This document shows positions 32,629 through 41,154 of a stretch of 64,000 bases of DNA, one piece after another (within the stretch, counting starts at the first letter, position 1; every line of letters begins with the position of its first letter). The DNA is from a virus. The stretch is taken from positions 1 to 64,000 of the IMG/VR virus record IMGVR_UViG_3300012931_000759, one strand, 5' to 3'. The translations under genes were made by a program, and so were the position numbers. The notes beneath the pieces are model-generated. The model was not told the DNA's origin and did no database searches. It saw nothing but the letters and a program-made list of their open reading frames with translations.

Positions 32629-33687
32629 ATGTCGGACGCGAACCAGCCGCAGGTGATCTACCTACCGGCCCAAAGCAAGTGGCGGACTATAGTGACAGTG
32701 GTAGGTGTGGTAATGGCCATCCTTCTCATCTTGGCAATTGGCGGACTGCTGAAAAAGTTGTTCGACGAGAACGCCAAGCTGCGGACCGAAATAATCGAGT
32801 TCAAGCAGCTCACTGACGGCCTCGTGCACGCCAGCACAAAGTGGGCAACCAAGGCAGACCTTGAGGAGAAGTTGAAGGACATGCTCACAAAGGAGGATCG
32901 CAAGGCCCTCCAAAAGGATCTGGGGGAGCTTCGTGCCACTCTGGTGGCCGTGGGCAAGACTGTGGGATCACTTGGCCGGAAGATTTCTGATCTCGAGAAA
33001 AGTACCTCGGAAGGTCCTCCAAACCCAGACGTGGAGAGGTGTCCGGACGGCCGTGTGATCGATACGTACGGGTACACCAAGGCTCCGCAGAACAAGGAGC
33101 TGACGGACGTCAATACAGCTCCATTGGCTTTCGTGACGTTCGACGCGGCCAAGGATAAGCCTTGGAAGTACAGCGTGTATGAGCGTCAGTTCTACTTGTC
33201 TACGGCCGTGGCACGACAGGACAACGGGCAGTTCATCTTCTACCATACACTTAACTACAGCGTGCCGGAGAAGTCGAATGAGAAGCATCGGATCAAGTTG
33301 ACGTCGTCCGAGTATCTCCAGGTGCCGGAGTCGCGGAAGATGTTTTGGTGGAATCCGCTGCTCGACGTGGGTGCATTCGTTGGCGCGAACATCCATTCGT
33401 TTACCATCGGCCCCGGTCGGTCGGATGGGGTGTTCTCGTTTGGAGCGGAACTGGGTATCTCGTTCTCGTCGTATGGATACACAAAGGCGGACAATCTGTG
33501 GCGGTTATTCCGCGTTGGTCTCGGCTACGACGCGGAACGCCGAGCCGGACATCTCTCGTTCAGCCCGGCCGCGTTCAACATCGGTGATCCTCTTCCGCTC
33601 CTAACCAACCTCTGGGTGTATCCATATGTAGGCATCGACAGTGGAGGCGGAGTCTTGCTCGGCGGAGGCATCGGGTTCCAACTGTAG
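32629..33687 (+). CDS. membrane-anchored coiled-coil protein with beta-rich C-terminus
   Basis: 352 residues from ATG 32629 after GGAAGG. One hydrophobic helix (about 19-43), then a coiled coil to about 125, then strand-rich sequence with alternating aromatic residues and a final GGGVLLGGGIGFQL, reminiscent of outer-membrane barrel ends. No family recognised. It could bridge inner membrane and periplasm. Confidence 0.55.
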   Translation: MSDANQPQVIYLPAQSKWRTIVTVVGVVMAILLILAIGGLLKKLFDENAKLRTEIIEFKQLTDGLVHASTKWATKADLEEKLKDMLTKEDRKALQKDLGELRATLVAVGKTVGSLGRKISDLEKSTSEGPPNPDVERCPDGRVIDTYGYTKAPQNKELTDVNTAPLAFVTFDAAKDKPWKYSVYERQFYLSTAVARQDNGQFIFYHTLNYSVPEKSNEKHRIKLTSSEYLQVPESRKMFWWNPLLDVGAFVGANIHSFTIGPGRSDGVFSFGAELGISFSSYGYTKADNLWRLFRVGLGYDAERRAGHLSFSPAAFNIGDPLPLLTNLWVYPYVGIDSGGGVLLGGGIGFQL

Positions 33688-33697
33688 GAGGGAGAAG

Positions 33698-34162
33698 ATG
33701 AAAGTAATCGAACGCCTGCGCAATGAACTACTGGATCGGGTTGAGGAACTCGTGGTGCGATCCAAAAGGTGGAACGAGAGGAGTGTCCAGGACCTGTCCA
33801 GCAAGGCCAAGAAAATTAAGGCCTTTATCGAGGAGGAATTCGACGAGTCCGAGCAGGGGAAGTTCCTTGGCCTGTGCTCACTCCTCATTGGCGAGGAGAT
33901 TTCTACTAGCGACGTGGAATACAAACCCGGCCTTTTCCTGGTTGATGAGAATACGGTCCTCTTCACCTGTGGAGGCCTGGTCAACAGCGAGGGCGACACT
34001 TTGGGGAATAACTGTGCCTTGGACTCCGAGGACGATGTGTACTACGACATTGTATTCAGTGACGCCGCCACGGCAGACGAAATCAAGGAGTTCCTCGAGA
34101 AAGCAAACAAGGGCGCGCTTCTGGACATGGACGAGATTCTGAACAAGGGAGATGAAGAATGA
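33698..34162 (+). CDS. hypothetical acidic protein
   Basis: 154 residues after GGAGGGAG; a long N-terminal helix and an acidic C-terminal half. Family not recognised. Coupled to the next gene. Confidence 0.55.
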   Translation: MKVIERLRNELLDRVEELVVRSKRWNERSVQDLSSKAKKIKAFIEEEFDESEQGKFLGLCSLLIGEEISTSDVEYKPGLFLVDENTVLFTCGGLVNSEGDTLGNNCALDSEDDVYYDIVFSDAATADEIKEFLEKANKGALLDMDEILNKGDEE

Positions 34163-34581
34163 AATTTTACCATGTGATCGACAACAGGCGGAGACGGAGT
34201 TCGGGCATCACCATCGCAGTGGAAATCGTTCCCGCGCCCGACCATCCGGGGAAACAGCGCGTGTTTTGCGGCCTCTCGTATTGTGCTCCGGTGGAGCGTC
34301 AATTTTCCCGGCCGCGAGGGCGCGTCATCGCGCAGTCGCGCCTGTCCAGCAATAAAGAACTCCCATTCTTCAAGAGGTTCGGTTTCGTGACCGAGAACAC
34401 GGACGGACTGAAGACCCAGATCCTGGGATTTCTCAGGGATCACCTGAGCATATACTGGGCACAGGCGCTAGTCAATAAAGAGCTGGCGCGCCTGGAGGAA
34501 ATCCAGTGCCTGAAAGCTATCTCTTCCAGGGTAATCGGGCAGGACGATGGTGGTCAGGAGTTGACAACGGCCAAGGAGTGA
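34159..34581 (+). CDS. hypothetical protein
   Basis: 140 residues, start coupled by ATGA to the previous gene. Strands in the N-terminal half and helices in the C-terminal half. No motif recognised. Confidence 0.5.
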   Translation: MKFYHVIDNRRRRSSGITIAVEIVPAPDHPGKQRVFCGLSYCAPVERQFSRPRGRVIAQSRLSSNKELPFFKRFGFVTENTDGLKTQILGFLRDHLSIYWAQALVNKELARLEEIQCLKAISSRVIGQDDGGQELTTAKE

Positions 34582-34629
34582 TTATCTTCTGTTTGCGCGG
34601 ACAGATTCGCGCAGGCAAGGAGGTGCCAA

Positions 34630-34992
34630 ATGCTGGAAAGAAAAGATTGGTTCGACAGCCTTTTCCATGATTTTCTTGGTCTCAGGGATGTGCCGATGGA
34701 TGTGAGGGAGAACGACAATGGGTTCGAGGTCGAGGTAGACCTGCCCGGGGTCGAACCGGCCGACATCGACATCCAGGTATTAGATGGTAAATTGTACATT
34801 AAAGCTGAGCGTAAGTGGGCGAAATCGGGCGTAAAAGCGGCGTTCAGTCGTTCGTTTCACGAAACATTCGTCCTGCCGACGAGCGTTGATTCCTCAGGAA
34901 TCACAGCCACATATACACAAGGCGTGCTCAAGGTGGCCATCCCTAAACGAACCGATTCGTCGGCAAGGAAGGTGGAGGTGAAGGCGGTCTGA
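34630..34992 (+). CDS. small heat-shock protein (Hsp20/alpha-crystallin)
   Basis: 120 residues after AAGGAGG. The alpha-crystallin core is clear: PMDVRENDNGFEVEVDLPGV, IDIQVLDGKLYIKAERKW, FSRSFHETFVLPTSVDSSGI, YTQGVLKVAIPKR. A GVLKVAIPK end is diagnostic. Acts as an ATP-independent holdase. Joins Lon, AAA and GroEL as phage proteostasis genes. Confidence 0.92.
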   Translation: MLERKDWFDSLFHDFLGLRDVPMDVRENDNGFEVEVDLPGVEPADIDIQVLDGKLYIKAERKWAKSGVKAAFSRSFHETFVLPTSVDSSGITATYTQGVLKVAIPKRTDSSARKVEVKAV

Positions 34993-35037
34993 CTTTTCCA
35001 TAAGATCCGCTTAGATGGAGCCTGTGGCTGAATGGCT

Positions 35038-35045
35038 CTATCAAT
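35038..35045 (+). promoter_or_regulatory. CTATCAAT motif, copy e
   Basis: CTATCAAT-N5-GGCATTATTGG, the best-matching copy, 48 bases before the ATG of the next gene in the 100-base gap after hsp20. Confidence 0.55.
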
Positions 35046-35092
35046 TTTTGGGCATTATTGGCAGAAGGTAAGCCTCGATTTTGGAGGTACCT

Positions 35093-35521
35093 ATGACTGC
35101 CACTGTTCAAGAAAGTGTTGGAAAAGTCCAAAAGATCTTGAGGGTTTGGGAGAAGATCACAAAGCGTTTGCCGCGCACATACCCTAGGGCTTCCTTAGTT
35201 TTCCATGCGGACGAAAAGCGGCTCATGGAGTACTTCTTCGTCTTCTATGAATGTTCAGACGAAGAACGCAACAACCCGCCATATGCATTCTGCGACGCAA
35301 ACACGAACACGGTTCATGTACATACCACGATGGCTGAGTGTCCTATCAGAGAGATCGCCGGTTATCTACTACATGAAATAGGCCATCTTCGAGCTTTCCA
35401 GAAATATGGCGACAATGATCCTAGAGCGCATGACCCCAACGAGAAGGTTGATGAAGCGTATGCCTGTCGATTTTCTTCCCGATGGGTTTCCCGTCTTTGT
35501 AAAGAGGGATCCTTAAGATGA
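35093..35521 (+). CDS. HExxH zinc metallopeptidase-like protein
   Basis: 142 residues after TTGGAGG. YLLHEIGHLRAF is a zincin HExxH site and EKVDEAYACRFSSRW may supply the third ligand, as in ImmA/IrrE-like or small phage metallopeptidases. It follows a CTATCAAT motif and is probably its own transcript. A substrate cannot be named. Confidence 0.7.
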   Translation: MTATVQESVGKVQKILRVWEKITKRLPRTYPRASLVFHADEKRLMEYFFVFYECSDEERNNPPYAFCDANTNTVHVHTTMAECPIREIAGYLLHEIGHLRAFQKYGDNDPRAHDPNEKVDEAYACRFSSRWVSRLCKEGSLR

Positions 35522-35545
35522 CATCTGATCATCAACGCTTTCGGA

Positions 35546-35580
35546 ATCGTTGCGCGCGTTGATGTAGCGGAGCCATTTTA
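35546..35580 (+). promoter_or_regulatory. GCGCGTTGATGYAGCG element, copy 3
   Basis: TGCGCGCGTTGATGTAGCGG followed by a different tail (no TTTCGCG). It sits just before a terminator and 64 bases before the PARP gene. Confidence 0.5.
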
Positions 35581-35585
35581 ATACG

Positions 35586-35616
35586 GGGCGCGCCGTTAGG
35601 GCGCGCCCTTTCTTTT
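35586..35616 (+). terminator. rho-independent terminator
   Basis: Perfect stem GGGCGCGCC / GGCGCGCCC with a five-base loop, followed by TTTCTTTT. Would end rightward transcription of the metallopeptidase gene before the PARP gene. Confidence 0.8.
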
Positions 35617-35643
35617 GGAAAACACCGGGGAAAAGGACAGCAA

Positions 35644-37122
35644 ATGGGCGCATCGATGAAGGTCAAAGCCTGGACGGACGGGGAAAAAGGCCAACCATCT
35701 TTCCCATCTAATTTCTCTGTCACTAAACGTTGGGAGGGTAGCTGTACCAGCTTGGCAAAAAATAGCAATAAATTCTTCCACATAGAGGTACAGGTTGCCC
35801 TAAACGGGCAAGCTCGCATTTACACGGTGTATGGTCGTGTAGGAAACAGCGGCGCACGAGAGTTTCGGTATTACTCTTCGGAGGCTGCTTGTTTGTCGGA
35901 CTATGAAGCACTGATCCACAAAAAACGCGATCGGAAAAAGGAGCCTTATACGGAGATCGACCTGGCCATCACGTCCGTTGGCTCCGAGGGTGCAAAGGCA
36001 ATCACCAAGCCGATGACTGGCATCTCGGCCTCGTCCGCTCCGGAGCAGAAAAGCACGCTCCATGCCGAGATACAACGGTTGGTGCGCCGATGGTTCGGGG
36101 ATACAGGACACTTCGTCGAAATGAACCTCAAATGCCCACTGGGCCAGCTGAGTGTCGAGCAAATCGACAAGGGGCGCGCCGTCCTGGATGAGTGTCGCAA
36201 CCGGATCAACACAAAAAGGAAAACCGATGAGGCCGAGTGGGATATGCTGACGTCCCAATTCTACAGCCTTGTACCTCATGTTCTCCCACGAAAAATCGAC
36301 GCTAGTGCCCTGCGGCTCGATGCCATAGACCGTATTATGGCAAGATCGGATATTCTTGACACTTTCCTTGACGCCAAGAATGTAGCCTCGGTTCTGGCTA
36401 AAGGCACGTCGGCGGATGCGCAGTATGCCAAACTACAGGCAAAGATGGAGTGGATGGATCCGCAGGATCCTGTTCGCCAATGGATAGAAAAACTTGTCCA
36501 CGAAACAAGGGCAAAGAACCACGCAGGTCTAGGCAGGCTCAAGGTGTTCAATGTATTCAGACTTTTGCGCAATGGGGAACTGGATCATTTTTCCGCCTCG
36601 CTCGAACGGATAGGCAGAGAAGTCAAAGGCAAAGGCCAGAAGCCAAGGTTTACCACCTTAGAACGCCCTGATTTGAGCAAAGACGAGCAGCAGGCTTTCG
36701 TGAATGCTAATGTCTGGCCCTTGTGGCACGGGACGCAGCCACAGAACATGGTCGGCATCATCTCGGCTGGACTGAAGATCAGACCTTCCGGATCGGTTTA
36801 CTCTGGCAGTATGTTTGGTGATGGAGCTTACTTTGCCGAGTCTTTTAGTAAGAGCGCAAACTATTCTGGTTGTAGGGGATCTTACTGGAGTAGAGATAGC
36901 GGGGAAGACAGAGCATTCGTGTTCTTGAACGATGTAATCATAGGCAATCCGCATATCGTATACACCTCCCAGTTTTTCCATGAGCCACCGTTCGGCACGC
37001 ATAGTGTGTATGCTCTGCCAGGACGGGGACTTTACAACTCGGAGAACATCACCTACAAACAATCTGGAGCTGGACAGCAGAACAGACTGCGCTATATCGT
37101 GGAGTTTCAATCGAACCAGTAG
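35644..37122 (+). CDS. PARP: WGR, regulatory and catalytic ADP-ribosyltransferase domains
   Basis: 492 residues. Residues about 25-100 form a WGR domain (FHIEVQVALNG, VYGRVGNSG). The PARP regulatory domain follows at about 135-270, with CPLGQLSVEQIDKGRAVLDE and LTSQFYSLVPH. The catalytic domain has the H-Y-E triad: LWHGT (His about 362), FGDGAYFAESFSKSANY (Tyr about 395) and SENITYKQ (Glu about 467). This is the full three-domain form of DNA-dependent PARPs. It uses NAD+ to modify proteins. PncB, NadE and a macro domain lie in the same window. Terminator and element copy 3 precede it. Confidence 0.9.
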   Translation: MGASMKVKAWTDGEKGQPSFPSNFSVTKRWEGSCTSLAKNSNKFFHIEVQVALNGQARIYTVYGRVGNSGAREFRYYSSEAACLSDYEALIHKKRDRKKEPYTEIDLAITSVGSEGAKAITKPMTGISASSAPEQKSTLHAEIQRLVRRWFGDTGHFVEMNLKCPLGQLSVEQIDKGRAVLDECRNRINTKRKTDEAEWDMLTSQFYSLVPHVLPRKIDASALRLDAIDRIMARSDILDTFLDAKNVASVLAKGTSADAQYAKLQAKMEWMDPQDPVRQWIEKLVHETRAKNHAGLGRLKVFNVFRLLRNGELDHFSASLERIGREVKGKGQKPRFTTLERPDLSKDEQQAFVNANVWPLWHGTQPQNMVGIISAGLKIRPSGSVYSGSMFGDGAYFAESFSKSANYSGCRGSYWSRDSGEDRAFVFLNDVIIGNPHIVYTSQFFHEPPFGTHSVYALPGRGLYNSENITYKQSGAGQQNRLRYIVEFQSNQ

Positions 37123-37131
37123 GAGGAAGAG

Positions 37132-37503
37132 GTGAATCCAACCGAGATATTCGTAGACAAGACTCGCAGGCTCGTTCTTCCGGGCGACTACATCGTCTAT
37201 GGGCACGCCCTTGGGAGATGCGCCGGGCTCCAATACGGTCGGGTGATCGCCGTCCTGCCCCCGGTTCGGGACCCGTACGGTGGAGTCTGTGCGAAGATCA
37301 GGGTACAGGGAGTCGACGCCCACGACAACTGGCTCGGCTACTCGAAGAAGAACAAGGGATACAAGGCCGGCAAGGTCGAACTCCTGAGACCAGGGACGCT
37401 GTGCTACCCGTCCCGCGTCCTGAAGGTCGAGCCGCACCAGATCCCCGAGCAAGTGCTGGCGCTGCTCGAGCAGGTCAAAATCCCGGACGCGGCGCAGCAA
37501 TGA
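37132..37503 (+). CDS. hypothetical SH3-like protein
   Basis: 123 residues from GTG 37132 after AGGAGGAAGAGG. Beta-rich N-terminal part (LVLPGDYIVYGHALG, RVIAVLPP). Stop overlaps the next ATG. Its nine-base gap from the PARP gene suggests co-transcription. Function unknown. Confidence 0.5.
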   Translation: MNPTEIFVDKTRRLVLPGDYIVYGHALGRCAGLQYGRVIAVLPPVRDPYGGVCAKIRVQGVDAHDNWLGYSKKNKGYKAGKVELLRPGTLCYPSRVLKVEPHQIPEQVLALLEQVKIPDAAQQ

Positions 37504-39065
37504 TCTGGAGAAAGCTGATGAATTACCTGAGGAAAACGGCTACTTTGGTGGATGCCGCCAAACAGATGCTCGAGGACGCCGGGTTCGGAGACCATGAGTC
37601 GTTTTTCGCGCGACGCGTCAAAGACGGGGTCCTCAACCTGGCCAACCAGTTCCAGCAGGAGAACTATTCGACGGTGGTGGGCAGGCTGGTCGTGGCCCTG
37701 TTTTCCAGGGTCGCGCGCGGCTCTCCGCCGACGCCGGATTTCCTGAAGGAGGTCTGGCGGGAGATCGAGGCGTTCGCCAAGGACGAGCCGTACAACGAGA
37801 AGGAGGAGAGGGGGCACTGGATACAGAAGCGGTACCCCATGCTCAATTGGGTCGGAGATCTCCACAAGCACATCAGCGATGAGGTGCTCCAGCGGCCGAA
37901 GGCGCAGACGTTCTCCGGCGCGCCGCTCGTCAGGGATGACCAGGAGCCTGCTCCTGTTCTTGTGGATGACGAGGTCTCCAAGCCGTCGCGCCAAGTGCGC
38001 GTGTCGGAACTCAGGGCCATGGCCAAGGACGGGAAGGTAATCGCGGCAATCAAGCTGTACCGCGATGCCACCGGAAAAGGTCTAAAGGAATCCAAGGATT
38101 TCGTGTTGGCATTGCGCGACGAACCGACCGAACTCGTGGACGACAGGCTGCCGCCTCTCGACCATTACGGATTCGGGGCTCCAGTGGTTCCGTTCGTAAA
38201 GCTCGACAGCTACGGCTCAGAATCCATGGCCCTGGCGCCCGGCAAGGCGTCCGGGACGATCGGCGCCAAAAACGTCACAGTCGACCTGGCCGCGAAGAAG
38301 GAAATCGAGGGGAAAATGGACGCAAAGAGCAAGATCGTCGGGGTCATCAGGGAGTTCTGCAGGAACATGGAGTCGTTCACCAGCCTGGACGTCAGCAACA
38401 AGGCCAAATCCGAAGGTCTGGTGGCCAGGCACCGCGAGGTTGCCGAGCTGGTGCGCGGCGCCCACGCGGATGGCGTGATGGACACCTACGGGTACGTCCG
38501 CGACCTGATCGACGTCACCCTGCCTGGCGGGGGAAGCGCGCAGGCGTACCTCTACCGGCACACTACCGTTCCGGCGGACGACTACAGGAACCGCGCCCAG
38601 GTGGCGCTCAAGCCGCAGCTCCAATCGGCTCCGCAGGCGTACGACGATGACGGTCTACCGCCCCTGCCGACGCCGATCATCCCGCAGAATCTCGTCAACC
38701 TACCGCAGCCCCCGACCTTCGCCGCGCCCCCGGCTCCGCCGACCGTCGGCAGGCTCACCCGCGTGCTGAACACCTCGTCCGTGACCCGCACTCAGAAGGG
38801 CGACGGGCGCCTCGAGGTTCCGCACGTCTGGCTGGCCAGGCTCGGCTGGCAGGTCGGCGACACTGTGTCGGCGGTCGTAGATGGAAATGGCCTTGTCCTG
38901 AAAACCACAGTCCAGCTAGGCGAACAGGTTGTGCGGCAATTCACCGTCGACAGGTGGAACCGCATCAGGATCACTACCAAAGCTCTCAGCGAAGTTGGCA
39001 TCCATTTTGGCACCGGTGGACAGCATATCATGACGCTCCGCACGGGCGACATCAGGATCGACTGA
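37500..39065 (+). CDS. large protein with L7/L12-like and AbrB-like segments
   Basis: 521 residues from ATG 37500. Residues about 165-205 (RAMAKDGKVIAAIKLYRD ATGKGLKESKDFVLAL, split here for length) resemble the C-terminal domain of ribosomal protein bL12, which recruits translation factors. Near the C-terminus DGRLEVPHVWLARLGWQVGD resembles a SpoVT/AbrB-type barrel. A proline-rich linker lies between. It may bridge to the ribosome stalk or bind GTPases; this is inference from the L7/L12-like part. Confidence 0.55.
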   Translation: MIWRKLMNYLRKTATLVDAAKQMLEDAGFGDHESFFARRVKDGVLNLANQFQQENYSTVVGRLVVALFSRVARGSPPTPDFLKEVWREIEAFAKDEPYNEKEERGHWIQKRYPMLNWVGDLHKHISDEVLQRPKAQTFSGAPLVRDDQEPAPVLVDDEVSKPSRQVRVSELRAMAKDGKVIAAIKLYRDATGKGLKESKDFVLALRDEPTELVDDRLPPLDHYGFGAPVVPFVKLDSYGSESMALAPGKASGTIGAKNVTVDLAAKKEIEGKMDAKSKIVGVIREFCRNMESFTSLDVSNKAKSEGLVARHREVAELVRGAHADGVMDTYGYVRDLIDVTLPGGGSAQAYLYRHTTVPADDYRNRAQVALKPQLQSAPQAYDDDGLPPLPTPIIPQNLVNLPQPPTFAAPPAPPTVGRLTRVLNTSSVTRTQKGDGRLEVPHVWLARLGWQVGDTVSAVVDGNGLVLKTTVQLGEQVVRQFTVDRWNRIRITTKALSEVGIHFGTGGQHIMTLRTGDIRID

Positions 39066-39072
39066 GGTACAT

Positions 39073-39414
39073 ATGATGGAAGAGAAGAAAGTTGAGTCGC
39101 ACGAGAACGACTATGGACATGTTCACAACCATCCGGTTGCTAAACGCCCCATGAATGAGCGATTCACCGCGCTGCTTCTCCAGTGGGCCAGCAGTAAGAG
39201 GCCGAAAACTGTCAAGCCCTACGAAGAGATGACCGAAGAGGAACGGAAAGTAGAGAAAATCGAGCGGAACCACAGACGCAAGTATAAGGCTAAGGCAGCT
39301 AAGGCCGCAAAGGCGGCTACTAAGAGACTGGGCAACAAGCCGCCGAAACCGAATCAATGTCGCCGACGTAGGCTGGCAGCGAAGCACCCTGATCGCAAAG
39401 GGAGGAGGAAGTGA
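39073..39414 (+). CDS. hypothetical basic protein
   Basis: 113 residues; His-rich start, then Lys/Ala/Arg-rich helix (KYKAKAAKAAKAATK). Resembles histone-like or ribosome-associated basic tails only in composition. The stop overlaps the GTG of the next gene. Confidence 0.5.
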   Translation: MMEEKKVESHENDYGHVHNHPVAKRPMNERFTALLLQWASSKRPKTVKPYEEMTEEERKVEKIERNHRRKYKAKAAKAAKAATKRLGNKPPKPNQCRRRRLAAKHPDRKGRRK

Positions 39415-40062
39415 GGCCGGTTCGTTGTGGAAACAGCAGGCCAACCCCGTACCTACGCAGGAATCTGCCAGGCATTCCTTTGGTTGGGACCTGGCCGCGT
39501 GCGCTGGATCTCGGTGCGGGCAACCTGCGGAACACTGTGTTCGCAGAATCGCTGGGCTGGACAGTCACACCAATTGATGTAGCCGGAGATAATGGAAACC
39601 CATCCCTGGGTGTTCAAGAGGAGGATACGATGGACGCCACGGAGAAGACTGATTTCGTGAGGATGTCGCTCAAGATACCAAGGGCGGAATACGATCTTCT
39701 TCGCAAATATGCGGACGATAAGAACATTTCCATAACTGATGGAATTCGGCGGGCAATAGGGTTGCTGACCTTCATAGAAGGCCTTCTGGACAAACACAGC
39801 CTCTTGCTCGAGAACAAGGACACCGAGAGAATCAGAGAAGTTGTTTTCCCTTGGTGACTCTGCGTCGTGGCGGTATCCTAGCCAACGCATCGGCAATTCG
39901 GTTCCCCTATTCCTATGTAACTATGTGATATGCTTTATGAATAAAGGACAGCGCACCCATCTCTTCTCGGAGATCCGACGAGCCGCGCGTCCGGGGGCAC
40001 ATATAGTCGCCGAAATGTACCAGGCCAAAAACTCATCCCGATACGTCGAAAAGTACAGGTAG
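39411..40062 (+). pseudogene. class I SAM methyltransferase gene split by a 244-base insert
   Basis: The 5' half (from GTG 39411 after GGGAGGAGG) has RALDLGAGNLRNTVFAES, motif I of Rossmann methyltransferases, and TPIDVAGDNGNPS. The 3' half ends at 40062 with NYVICFMNKGQRTHLFSE and ARPGAHIVAEMY, late motifs of the same fold, in another frame. Between lies a 244-base piece flanked by CCCTGGGTG (39604-39612) and CCCTTGGTG (39848-39856). Joining at these repeats restores one open frame of 135 residues. The insert holds the RHH gene below. Confidence 0.7.
39630..39857 (+). CDS. ribbon-helix-helix-like regulator inside split methyltransferase
   Basis: 75 residues from ATG 39630 after GAGGAGG. VRMSLKIPRAEYDLLRKYAD then ISITDGIRRAIGLL fits the strand-helix-helix RHH fold (MetJ/Arc-type DNA-binding). 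The C-terminus is a helix. It occupies most of the 244-base insert and its stop lies within the right-hand repeat. Confidence 0.6.
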   Translation: MDATEKTDFVRMSLKIPRAEYDLLRKYADDKNISITDGIRRAIGLLTFIEGLLDKHSLLLENKDTERIREVVFPW

Positions 40063-40064
40063 CC

Positions 40065-40508
40065 ATGGGAAGATCAACAGCTATAACGCGTTTCACGAAA
40101 CTGTCCCCGGATGGGCGGCAGCCGCAATACGCAACCAACGAGTCGGCCGGGGTCGATCTTGTCAGCGTAGAAGAGATAACCCTTCTTCCCGGCGAGCGCA
40201 AGCTGGTCGGCACTGGAATAGCCGTGGAGTTCCATGGGGGCTTTGCGCTCCTGATTTGTCCGCGCTCGGGATTGGCGCTACAGCACGGTGTGACAGTTCT
40301 GAATGCTCCAGGGGTTGTCGACTCGGATTATAGGGGCGAAGTTAAGGTCCTGCTTATCAATCTTGGCAACTCGCCATATGTGATCAAGTCAGGCGACAGA
40401 GTCGCCCAGGGGGTCCTGGTCCAGATAGCCAAGGGCACCTGGAAAGAGGAGGATCTTCTCAGCGACACCGGACGCGGATCCGGAGGTTTTGGATGTACGG
40501 GGAGATAA
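40065..40508 (+). CDS. dut: dUTP pyrophosphatase
   Basis: 147 residues, trimeric dUTPase length. Motifs: ESAGVDLVS; PRSGLALQHGVTVLNAPGVV (motifs 2-3 in shortened order); DSDYRGEVKVLLINLG; GDRVAQGVLVQI; and the C-terminal arm GRGSGGFGCTGR. It turns dUTP into dUMP to keep uracil out of phage DNA. Confidence 0.94.
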   Translation: MGRSTAITRFTKLSPDGRQPQYATNESAGVDLVSVEEITLLPGERKLVGTGIAVEFHGGFALLICPRSGLALQHGVTVLNAPGVVDSDYRGEVKVLLINLGNSPYVIKSGDRVAQGVLVQIAKGTWKEEDLLSDTGRGSGGFGCTGR

Positions 40509-40512
40509 GCTA

Positions 40513-40908
40513 ATGAACAGAAAGGCATCTATTGTCCTGGGTATCATAGGATTGGTGGCATTTAGCATTGCGATCGTACTGGGTATGTCGTCCTGCTACT
40601 CGGAAGAGAAGCTCGAGAGACAGGAAATCCTGCTCTCATTTCCGGAGATTTCGTCAATGACCGTGGGTCAGACGCATCCATTCTCTGTGGGTTTGAACCT
40701 GCCAGCGGAGGGCATTGAATCGATGTCCGCGCAGAGCGTGTCCGGCAACTTTATGGTTCGGCCAGAATCACAGTTGCTGTCGAAAGGCCAGGATAATCTC
40801 GTTTTCAATCTCAAAGCCCTTCGGCCGGGCGACGACAAGATTATGTTCTGTCTAGACCAGCTGCTGTGCGAGACTCTGCCGGTCAGGGTGTTCACCCAAC
40901 CAGAGTAA
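40513..40908 (+). CDS. exported or membrane-anchored protein
   Basis: 131 residues. Hydrophobic residues about 7-25 then SSC may be a signal anchor or weak lipobox (LGMSSC). The mature part is strand-rich and probably Ig-like. Family unknown. Confidence 0.5.
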   Translation: MNRKASIVLGIIGLVAFSIAIVLGMSSCYSEEKLERQEILLSFPEISSMTVGQTHPFSVGLNLPAEGIESMSAQSVSGNFMVRPESQLLSKGQDNLVFNLKALRPGDDKIMFCLDQLLCETLPVRVFTQPE

Positions 40909-40917
40909 GAGAGCCAT

Positions 40918-41154
40918 GTGGCTATTTATTCCATCAATGTCCTGTTCCTCTGCTCCGGAATCGGAGGGCTCAAATTCGGGATCAGGCTTGCCGAGTCAGC
41001 ATGCGCCGCAGATCATAAACCCAGATCTAACGGCCTGCCTTTGGAGTTCATCGTGTACAAAATTGTAGAGGTTGAGGCCTGCGCAAGAAGTTTGGACTTG
41101 ATCGGAAAGTACAAGTTTTCCTCAACATACACGTATTGTACTAACAATGCCTGA
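40918..41154 (+). CDS. truncated C5-methyltransferase N-terminus
   Basis: 78 residues from GTG 40918. FLCSGIGGLKFGIRLAES is motif I of C5-cytosine methyltransferases and IVEVEACARSLDLIG a motif II-like strand. The frame then stops; the catalytic Cys motif and everything after are missing. It overlaps the helicase start by eight bases. Probably a remnant. Confidence 0.55.
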   Translation: MAIYSINVLFLCSGIGGLKFGIRLAESACAADHKPRSNGLPLEFIVYKIVEVEACARSLDLIGKYKFSSTYTYCTNNA

